NCBI GenBank assembly: GCA_900313265.1
Contig: OMRN01000405.1
Span: 1-12,570, forward strand
Source of the DNA: an uncultured Lachnospiraceae bacterium
GTDB taxonomy: Bacteria > Bacillota > Clostridia > Lachnospirales > Lachnospiraceae
Direction of reading: 5' to 3'
DNA: 12,570 nt
This document shows, in pieces, positions 1 to 6,298 of this stretch (the stretch's first letter is position 1; each line of letters begins with the position of its first letter). Below the pieces are notes generated by a model. That model had not been told where the DNA came from. It did not search any database and saw only the letters and a list, made by a program, of their open reading frames with translations. Made by a program: the position numbers and the translations under genes.

Positions 1-9
1 CCAGAAAAT

Positions 10-93
10 TATACCATATTTCAAGCTTAATTAGTATTCTTCCGCATCACATCAACGTAAAAATATACCATTTTCCGGGATATATGGTATGAT
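10..93 (+). promoter_or_regulatory. Promoter/operator candidate with three ATACCATAT-like boxes
   Basis: Two direct copies of the box (TATACCATATT at 10-20 and TATACCATTTT at 64-74) and one inverted copy (ATATGGTAT at 82-90) precede the acetyltransferase. ATACCAT at 65-71 and ATGGTAT at 84-90 form a perfect 7-bp inverted repeat with a 12-nt spacer. The inverted copy overlaps a -10-like TATGAT at 88-93; no good -35 hexamer is visible. The arrangement would suit a dimeric regulator that blocks polymerase, but no regulator gene is in view. An AT-rich palindrome arising by chance is the alternative. Confidence 0.35.
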
Positions 94-99
94 ATATTC

Positions 100-804
100 A
101 TGTTACTCGAAAAATTATTGGAAAACAGCAAAGATTACCCTCATTTTGCTTCCCTTACACGCGATGAATATGAGGTCATGATTCATTCGGACAATGCACT
201 TTTGGTACATTGTCTATTAAGTGATATTTATCTGGCAGAGGGACTAACTTATGACGAAAATCTGATAAAAACAATCCGCAATATTCATCCGACGCTTCTC
301 GAAACCTGTTCGGAATGGATTTTCAAGGAACTGAGCAATGAATACCACGAGCACTACTCATGTATTCAGTTTCGTCTGAAAAATGCCGTTTTTACTAATT
401 CCGTACCGGACAATTCCGAAATATCGCAACTGATAATTAAACCTCTGAACAAACAGGATCTTAACTATGTATTTGACTCTTATCCGGAGCAGAGTCGGGA
501 ATATATGAATCGTCTGCAAAAAGAAAACCGCCTTCTTGGCGGCTATATAAACAACAAACCTGTCGGGTATGTCTGCTATCACATCGACGGAACGCTGGGT
601 GCTCTTTATGTTTCTCCCGAATGGCGACGAAAAGGGTTCGGTGAGGCCTTTATTCAATATGCAAAGGACTACTGGAAAGATGACTGCCTTTATACTCAGG
701 TTCTCGAAAACAATACGGCTTCCGTTACCTTGCATAAACAAATCCGGGCCGAGCAGGCGGAAATTCCGGTATACTGGCTCTACGACTCAGCCTTTCATTT
801 CTGA
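100..804 (+). CDS. GNAT-family N-acetyltransferase (FR47-like)
   Basis: Predicted cytoplasmic acetyl-CoA-dependent N-acyltransferase of 234 residues. The GNAT fold lies in the C-terminal half. Beta-4 and motif A read GALYVSPEWRRKGFGEAF at residues 167-184, giving the pyrophosphate-binding R-x-x-G-x-G loop (R176, G179, G181). The motif-B asparagine region follows at ENNTASVTLHK (203-213). Residues 1-110 form a separate, less recognisable N-terminal domain, as in FR47 and glycine-N-acyltransferase-like members. The acceptor substrate cannot be told from sequence. The start is the first ATG after an in-frame stop at 58-60. No Shine-Dalgarno precedes it, and the TATGAT hexamer ends only 6 nt upstream, so the message may be leaderless or initiation may be at M27. 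It is the only plus-strand gene and ends 6 nt from the stop codon of the convergent TIR gene. Confidence 0.86.
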   Translation: MLLEKLLENSKDYPHFASLTRDEYEVMIHSDNALLVHCLLSDIYLAEGLTYDENLIKTIRNIHPTLLETCSEWIFKELSNEYHEHYSCIQFRLKNAVFTNSVPDNSEISQLIIKPLNKQDLNYVFDSYPEQSREYMNRLQKENRLLGGYINNKPVGYVCYHIDGTLGALYVSPEWRRKGFGEAFIQYAKDYWKDDCLYTQVLENNTASVTLHKQIRAEQAEIPVYWLYDSAFHF

Positions 805-810
805 ATTTTA

Positions 811-2400
811 TCAATACGACCGGGTTTCCGGAAGAAAAACGCCGTATCCGGCCACGTATCCCGCCCGGAAATATACTTCGGGCGAACACATTTTACTGAT
901 GATGGCATCTTTGTTCTCCTTAAACCAGCGATATCCCTCTTCGTACTGTTCATAGTTTCTGTCTGTTTTTTCGGCCCTGTCCACAAGCGCTTTCAGTTCG
1001 GGAAGAAGATATGAAAAATAGTTATCATACACCTGTTGCTGATAGCGTGCATTACGATTCGCGGTTGAAATGATTTCATCCGCAATATAAACCTTATCTG
1101 CACCGGCGCGTTTAAGATAGGTATAAATCTTCTTTCCGGTATGACGATTTCCAGCTCCGTCATCGATTTCGAGAAGTTTCTTTAATTTTTTCACCATCTC
1201 CATCTCGTCCGGGTACATATCCACATAATCGTCGTCCAGTTCGCGAATATAGATAATTCCGCCCTTCGGATTAAGTAATCTTGCTAATTTACGCAACAAT
1301 TCTTCCGGCTTCTCCAGGTCCTTTAAAATCAGCGTCAGATCGATAATGTCAAAATATTCGACACCCTTTGTTTCCATCATTTTACGAATTTCATCAACAT
1401 AATCCTCGGTTTCGAATTCATCGGCAATAAAATGTCCGTTTCCGAAGATTTCATCCGCATCTTTTACCAGATCCCGGTAGGTCACACCGTATATATCATG
1501 AATGCTTTTCTCTGCATCCCGAATCGAAAAATCGGCATCTTTGTTATTATTCTCTTTGCTCTTGTTCTTCTTACCCTTTTTATCCTTGTCCTTTTTATCT
1601 TTTTTGCCTTTTTTATTTTTGTCTTTTTTCTTTTTCCCCTTTTTTCCCGTTTCATCTTCGTTCACAAAGAATAAAACATCCTCATTCTGAGTCCGGGGAA
1701 TAATTCCGGCAAAATCGGTCTTTTGATCCATTGAGTATTTCTTTGCATATGTCGGTATATCATATGCCTTATATACCAAAAGATTCAGTTCGTTCCGATT
1801 GTCAAAAACGCCCTTTTCTCCCATTGCTCGTTTTAATATTCTTTGATCGAATTCATGACAGACCTCATAATCCGCCTTAATCCATCGCATATCTTCATCG
1901 CTCATTCCGACGTTGTTATACCATGTATTATTCTCGATTTTTTTAATAGTTGAAAAATGATTTCCCCTCTCATCTTTCATTTTCTTAATGATGATCGACA
2001 TAATACGGGCTTCTTCGACATCTTTATTTCCGTATTCATATGGTTCGATATTGAAAGTTTTAAAATACCGGATGCTTTCGGATGCATTCTCCCAGTCTAC
2101 ATCATTCAAATTATAATCACTGTTTCGAATGGCAATAATCGTCTTCTTCTTTTCAAGTGCATAAGCGATTTCCTTGTGACAGTAATCTTCCTTGTTTCTT
2201 TTGACCAGATATCCGGGCGTGACAATCATGAGAAAATTCGGCGCACGATCAATATTCAGTTTGATTTTTTCCCAAAAATCTTCATTTTCGATGCTGTTTG
2301 CATCCAGGAAGCAACGAATACCCTTTTTATCCAAATGCTGGAAAATATTATGGGCAAGCTCAGTCCCCGTATCTCGTCTGTAACTGATAAAAATATCCAT
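811..2400 (-). CDS. TIR domain protein with degenerate methyltransferase-like domain and lysine-rich insert
   Basis: 529 residues. Residues 1-140 are a TIR domain: it opens MDIFISYRRDTG, has CFLD at 30-33, a TPGYL loop at 61-65, and DYCHKEI at 72-78. E77 aligns with the catalytic glutamate of NAD-cleaving TIRs; SARM1 has DWVHKEI there. Residues 160-225 are a helical linker. The rest resembles a class I methyltransferase: FDIIDLTLILKDL (350-362), a helix, then LLNPKGGIIYIRELDDD (375-391). However, the expected GxGxG SAM loop after the first strand (DVLFFV, 241-246) is absent, and a tract with 21 lysines in 35 residues (253-287) sits there instead. SAM binding is therefore doubtful. No signal peptide or membrane span is seen. 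AGAAGG at 2408-2413 lies 7 nt before the ATG. It is the last gene after the membrane protein, 31 nt downstream. NADase activity and a defence role are inferred from family, not shown. Confidence 0.88.
   Translation of the reverse strand: MDIFISYRRDTGTELAHNIFQHLDKKGIRCFLDANSIENEDFWEKIKLNIDRAPNFLMIVTPGYLVKRNKEDYCHKEIAYALEKKKTIIAIRNSDYNLNDVDWENASESIRYFKTFNIEPYEYGNKDVEEARIMSIIIKKMKDERGNHFSTIKKIENNTWYNNVGMSDEDMRWIKADYEVCHEFDQRILKRAMGEKGVFDNRNELNLLVYKAYDIPTYAKKYSMDQKTDFAGIIPRTQNEDVLFFVNEDETGKKGKKKKDKNKKGKKDKKDKDKKGKKNKSKENNNKDADFSIRDAEKSIHDIYGVTYRDLVKDADEIFGNGHFIADEFETEDYVDEIRKMMETKGVEYFDIIDLTLILKDLEKPEELLRKLARLLNPKGGIIYIRELDDDYVDMYPDEMEMVKKLKKLLEIDDGAGNRHTGKKIYTYLKRAGADKVYIADEIISTANRNARYQQQVYDNYFSYLLPELKALVDRAEKTDRNYEQYEEGYRWFKENKDAIISKMCSPEVYFRAGYVAGYGVFLPETRSY
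1540..1644 (-). repeat. Lysine-rich low-complexity tract with KKGKK repeats
   Basis: This part of the TIR gene encodes residues 253-287, of which 21 are lysine and most others Asp, Gly or Asn. KKGKK recurs three times at residues 253, 263 and 274, a period of 10-11 codons. The coding strand is almost pure purine. The reading frame stays open, so the tract is probably translated. Purine tracts of this type can expand or contract by slippage, so length may vary between strains. Confidence 0.8.
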
Positions 2401-2407
2401 AATCTAA

Positions 2408-2413
2408 CCTTCT
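2408..2413 (-). promoter_or_regulatory. Ribosome binding site of the TIR gene
   Basis: AGAAGG on the minus strand, 7 nt before the ATG at 2400, fixes the start so that the TIR domain begins at residue 2. No terminator hairpin lies in the 31-nt gap after the membrane protein gene, which supports co-transcription. Confidence 0.7.
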
Positions 2414-2431
2414 GTAAAAAGAAAATCCGTT

Positions 2432-3082
2432 TTACTTTGATTTTTCCTTATTATCTTCTTCAAGATAAAACGGTTTCTGGTTTTGGGAATTCGAATTCCC
2501 GGAGTCTTCATCCTCATAAAAAGGAGTCTGTTTCCGGTTTGGCGATAAACCGCCCGAATCGCTTTTGGATTCGGCATCCGGCTTTTTCTTGAATTTTAAT
2601 GAGCGTGCTTCCTTTTTAGTCTTCCTCTCCTCGTTTTCAATCTTCACCCTGCTATTCCAATTGTCAAATACAGAGTTTGATTCCCTGCGCTCCGTTTTAT
2701 TATATTTCGCATTATGGACATCGCACCAAAATTGTTTGCGATAAATAAACATAATTAAGAATGTATAAAGAAATACGGGAATAATAAAAAAAGTATTAAA
2801 CAATAAAACCCATCGGACTTTTGACAGTTCGACAAAGTATTCCGTTATTTTATAATAACCGAACACCGAATACAGGATGGAAAGAACAAGGGAAATCAAA
2901 GACGGAATCCAGTTTAATGTTCCCCGAAGAGCGCAGTTCATAATAAACAGAGAAGCCCCATATGCGAGAACCAGCAAATACAGCATACTATGTTCAAAAA
3001 TCATCCCGCAAAATAACACAGCAAAAACAATTGCATTAAGAATCATCGCAACTTTATAATGTATACGATAAGCCGGCTTCAT
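2432..3082 (-). CDS. Four-helix membrane protein with charged cytoplasmic tail, unknown function
   Basis: 216 residues, family not recognised. Four hydrophobic segments are visible at about 11-29, 33-51, 57-77 and 91-114, separated by short loops. A roughly 100-residue hydrophilic tail follows. An even number of helices and the basic flank after helix 4 (YRK, 114-116) put both ends in the cytoplasm. The tail has a strongly basic patch (ERKTKKEARSLKFKKK, 152-167) and then an acidic end carrying a near-duplicate: TPFYEDED (186-193) and KPFYLEED (203-210). Such a tail could be a docking or electrostatic anchor, but no function can be named. A GGGA 5 nt before the chosen ATG is a weak ribosome site. 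A better AAGGAAGG precedes another ATG 18 nt upstream, but that opens only a 14-codon frame. The TIR gene follows after 31 nt, so the two probably share a transcript. Confidence 0.75.
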   Translation of the reverse strand: MKPAYRIHYKVAMILNAIVFAVLFCGMIFEHSMLYLLVLAYGASLFIMNCALRGTLNWIPSLISLVLSILYSVFGYYKITEYFVELSKVRWVLLFNTFFIIPVFLYTFLIMFIYRKQFWCDVHNAKYNKTERRESNSVFDNWNSRVKIENEERKTKKEARSLKFKKKPDAESKSDSGGLSPNRKQTPFYEDEDSGNSNSQNQKPFYLEEDNKEKSK

Positions 3083-3135
3083 ATTTCCCGTTTACCATTT
3101 TCCTTCCTTTGGTTCAATCTTCTTTTGTCCAATCA

Positions 3136-3397
3136 TCAGTTTTGTATCGGGTCGATTTCGATAGCATCTTTGTATGCAAGGATTGCATTCTCGTAATCCA
3201 TATCCGTGAGATATTTATCTCCAAGGTTCAAATGTTTCTTAAGGCCTGCTTTCGGCACGGCAAAGACGGTTATTAATACAACCGAGGCAATCAATGTTAA
3301 AAAAAAGCAGAACACCCCCGATAACCACGGGGATGATCCAGCTTTTCTTTTTCTTTACAGTTACGTCTGTCATCTGACTGTTTTGCGAATGATCCAT
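3136..3397 (-). pseudogene. Frameshifted remnant of a TM-TPR protein
   Basis: An ATG at 3397, preceded by AGGCAGG, opens MDHSQNSQMTDVTVKKKKSW, then a hydrophobic run (IIPVVIGGVLLF). The frame then reaches a run of eight T (plus-strand A8 at 3299-3306). In the original frame translation ends at 3239-3241. One T fewer would continue the membrane helix (LTLIASVVLITVFAVPKAG) into HLNLGDKYLTDMDYENAI and AYKDAIEIDP, a clear TPR unit, ending at TGA 3136-3138. The span is 262 nt, one more than a multiple of three. The layout matches Lachnospiraceae proteins with an N-terminal zinc ribbon, linker, TM helix and many TPRs. Here both the zinc ribbon and the later TPRs are missing. Upstream codons stay open to a stop at 3452-3454, consistent with a lost 5' part. 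The alternatives are a sequencing error in the T8 run, phase variation, or programmed slippage. Confidence 0.62.
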
Positions 3398-3476
3398 ATA
3401 TCCTGCCTGTTCTGTCAAAAGATTTTTTCTTTCAGAATCTGTCTGTTTCAGTCACGTGCAATACGGAGTCTTCCGA

Positions 3477-6131
3477 TTAACCGGTAATCATTCCTTCGAG
3501 CACGCTCTTTGCTTCTTCAATCGCATCGGAAATGCCCGCCGGATTCTTACCGCCGGCCTGAGCCATGTTCGGACGTCCGCCGCCGCCACCGCCGACTTTT
3601 CCGGCAATTGCCTTAATTAAGTTGCCGGCATGAGCACCCTTCTTCTGCGCCTCATCGGTTGCCATGGCAACCATGTTGACTTTGCCGTCTTTGTCGGATA
3701 AGAGCACGATGACACCTTCCCCGATTTTAGTCTTAATCTGGTCACCGAGATCACGAAGTCCGTTCATATCGACATTCGGAACGGAAATCGCCGCAAGTTT
3801 GACGCCGTTTACTTCTTTCACGGAATCCATGATATCACCGGCCGCATCCTTGGCAACCTGACTCTTGATGGAATCCAGTTCGGAATGCAGTGCCTTGATT
3901 TCATCCTTCATATGTTCGATTTTGCCGGACAAATCCGCAGGCTGTGCTTTAATGACCGCACAGGAATTTAAGAACATTTCTTCCAGATTCTTATAATACG
4001 CCATGACATTCGCACCGGTAACAGCCTCAATACGTCTGACGCCGGCCGCCGTGCCGCTTTCGGATAAAATCTTAAAGAACGCGATTTCTCCGGTATGTGC
4101 TACATGGGTACCGCCGCAGAATTCTTTGGAATCGCCCATCATAACCACGCGGACTTTCTCGCCGTATTTTTCTCCGAATAAAGCCATGGCTCCGAGTTCT
4201 TTGGCTTCCTCGATATTGCATACTTTTGTAATAACCGGATAATCCGCTTCAATCCACTCATTTACCAGTTTCTCGACTTTATCGAGTTCTTCCTTCGTCA
4301 TGGCCTTGCCGTAGGAGAAATCGAATCTGGTACGGTCCGGATCCTGATAGGAACCCTGCTGATGTACATTGTCACCGAGCACGTTCTGCAGCGCCTTCTG
4401 TAAAAGATGGGTTGCGGAGTGGTTCTTGCAGGTATACGCTCTGTTCTTCGTATCAACGGCAAGTTCTGCTTTGCTTCCGTTAGCAATGAAACCTTCCACG
4501 CATGTTCCGACGTGTCCGACACGGTCACCGGGAAGTTTTACGGTATCCGTAACTTCAAAAATTCCGTCCGCGGTTTTAATGACTCCGATATCACCTTTCT
4601 GACCGCCCATGGTGGCATAAAACGGAGTCTTTGTAACAACAATCGTTGCTTCTTCGCCCTTGACGATTTTATCTGTAAGAGCCTCTCCGCTTCCGATTGC
4701 GGCAATATTGTCTTCACTACTCAATGTATCATATCCGACAAATTCGGTCTTAATATCATCACTCAGTTCACGGAAGATTCCGGCAGACAGTTTCAGTTCT
4801 TTCGGATCTTTCGCATTACTCTTGGCTCTTAATCTCTGTTCTTCCATCGAAACCTTAAAGCCTTCGCCGTCAACGGAAAATCCTTCTTCTACGGCAAGTT
4901 CTTCGGTCAGTTCAAGAGGGAAACCGAAGGTATCATAAAGGAAAAATGCATCTTTTCCGGCGATTTCCTTCTTTCCTTCCGCCTTGGCATTTTCAAGAAT
5001 TTTCTTATATTCCTTCATTCCGTTTTCGATGGTGCTTTCGAATCTTTCGATTTCTTTCTTCAGTTCATCGATGACGAAATTTCTGTTTTCGGTAAGAAGC
5101 GGGAAACTTTCCTTGTAAATTTCATCAATAAATACGCCGGCAATATCAAGAATCTGAGAGGATTTCAGTCCGAGAACCCTCGAATGGCGAACCGCACGGC
5201 GGATGAGACGGCGAAGAACATATCCTGCCCCGGCATTCGACGGAACCAGTTTGGCCGCATCACCGATTAACATCACGCTTGTTCTCGTATGATCTGCGAG
5301 AATTCTCATCGATCTGGTAAGTTTTTCCTCCTCTTCGTATTTATATCCGGAAGCCTTCTCGATAAAAGCAATTACAGGTGCAAAAACATCGGTCCGGTAA
5401 ACATCCTTCGTTCCGTTTAAGAAAGCCAGGTTTCTTTCAAGTCCCCATCCGGTATCGACATTTTTCTGCTTTAACGGAATTAATGTACCGTCTTTCTGCT
5501 TTTCATACTGCATGAATACGTCGTTTCCGAGTTCGGTATATTTCCCGCAGGAGCATCCCGGTCCGCAGTTCGGCCCGCAGTCCGGCACATCTGCAATATA
5601 GAACATCTCCGAGTCCGGTCCGCAGGGTCCGTACTCCAGTCCCCACCAGTTATCCTCTGCCGGAAGATAATAGATATTCTCTTTTTTGAATCCGGAAGCC
5701 ACTCTGAATCCGGCACCTTCCTCGTCACGCGGCGCATTCTCATCGCCCGCAAAAACGGTAGCCGCAAGATGATCGGCATCGAAACCGAACACTTCCGTTA
5801 ATAGTTCATAACTCCATTTGCATCTTTCTTCCTTGAAATAATCGCCGAGACTCCAGCTTCCCATCATCTCAAAAAAAGTAACATGGCTCTTGTCGCCGAC
5901 CGACTCGATATCGTTTGTACGTACACATCCCTGCACGTTGCAAAGCCTTGTTCCGAGCGGATGCTTCTCTCCTAACAGATACGGCATCAGCGGCTGCATG
6001 CCGGCCACATTAAAAAGAACACCGGTAGAACCGTCGGAAACAAGCGATACCGCTCCGACATCCACGTGCCCTCTCTTTATATAAAACTCTTTCCATGTTT
6101 TTCTGAGTTCATCTGATGTAAACTGTCTCAT
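3477..6131 (-). CDS. alaS: Alanyl-tRNA synthetase
   Basis: 884 residues, normal length, charging tRNA-Ala in the cytoplasm. The class II catalytic core spans about 1-250, with motif 2 around CVRTNDIESVG (69-79) and FFEMMGSWSLGDYF (86-99). Motif 3 follows at GAGYVLRRLIRRAVRHSR (301-318), then the tRNA-recognition helices. The editing domain carries the zinc ligands HSATH (571-575) and CGGTH (672-676). The C-Ala domain holds the glycine-rich GGGGGGRPNMAQAGG (847-861). Odd points: the usual segment after GPCGP carries four extra cysteines, C185, C189, C193 and C195 (C-x3-C-x3-C-x-C), and the N-terminus is rather divergent from the E. coli type. AAGGAG lies 11 nt before the ATG. No T-box leader (no AGGGTGG-type antiterminator sequence) is seen in the 167-nt upstream gap. 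A terminator precedes the gene, so it has its own promoter. No clear terminator follows it. Confidence 0.98.
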   Translation of the reverse strand: MRQFTSDELRKTWKEFYIKRGHVDVGAVSLVSDGSTGVLFNVAGMQPLMPYLLGEKHPLGTRLCNVQGCVRTNDIESVGDKSHVTFFEMMGSWSLGDYFKEERCKWSYELLTEVFGFDADHLAATVFAGDENAPRDEEGAGFRVASGFKKENIYYLPAEDNWWGLEYGPCGPDSEMFYIADVPDCGPNCGPGCSCGKYTELGNDVFMQYEKQKDGTLIPLKQKNVDTGWGLERNLAFLNGTKDVYRTDVFAPVIAFIEKASGYKYEEEEKLTRSMRILADHTRTSVMLIGDAAKLVPSNAGAGYVLRRLIRRAVRHSRVLGLKSSQILDIAGVFIDEIYKESFPLLTENRNFVIDELKKEIERFESTIENGMKEYKKILENAKAEGKKEIAGKDAFFLYDTFGFPLELTEELAVEEGFSVDGEGFKVSMEEQRLRAKSNAKDPKELKLSAGIFRELSDDIKTEFVGYDTLSSEDNIAAIGSGEALTDKIVKGEEATIVVTKTPFYATMGGQKGDIGVIKTADGIFEVTDTVKLPGDRVGHVGTCVEGFIANGSKAELAVDTKNRAYTCKNHSATHLLQKALQNVLGDNVHQQGSYQDPDRTRFDFSYGKAMTKEELDKVEKLVNEWIEADYPVITKVCNIEEAKELGAMALFGEKYGEKVRVVMMGDSKEFCGGTHVAHTGEIAFFKILSESGTAAGVRRIEAVTGANVMAYYKNLEEMFLNSCAVIKAQPADLSGKIEHMKDEIKALHSELDSIKSQVAKDAAGDIMDSVKEVNGVKLAAISVPNVDMNGLRDLGDQIKTKIGEGVIVLLSDKDGKVNMVAMATDEAQKKGAHAGNLIKAIAGKVGGGGGGRPNMAQAGGKNPAGISDAIEEAKSVLEGMITG

Positions 6132-6182
6132 AAATTTAAAATCTCCTTACTTTATCTTAATGCTTAGCAGATATTGTTCTAC

Positions 6183-6218
6183 AAAAAGGTGCATCCGGCA
6201 TAACACAGACGCACCTTT
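6183..6218 (-). terminator. Intrinsic terminator of the diguanylate cyclase gene
   Basis: On the minus strand AAAGGTGC (6218-6211) pairs with GCACCTTT (6192-6185) across an 18-nt loop, and five T (6187-6183) close the structure. It sits 81 nt after the cyclase stop codon and 52 nt before the alaS start, so it separates the two genes. The long loop makes it somewhat weaker than a textbook case. Confidence 0.75.
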
Positions 6219-6298
6219 CATTTTAGTATATTCACGACAGTTTCGCAAGTATCCGTAATCTGCCGTATACCTGTTTTCGATTTGAAGCCTGATTTCCT

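Noticed and set aside
1432..1690. Plus-strand frames encoding very Phe/Leu-rich peptides over the TIR gene
   Set aside because: They are the complement of the lysine-rich purine tract; hydrophobic content comes from poly-pyrimidine bias, and no ribosome site is present.
6132..6182. T-box riboswitch upstream of alaS
   Set aside because: No T-box consensus (AGGGTGGNACC-type) or long leader structure; only the preceding gene's terminator is seen.
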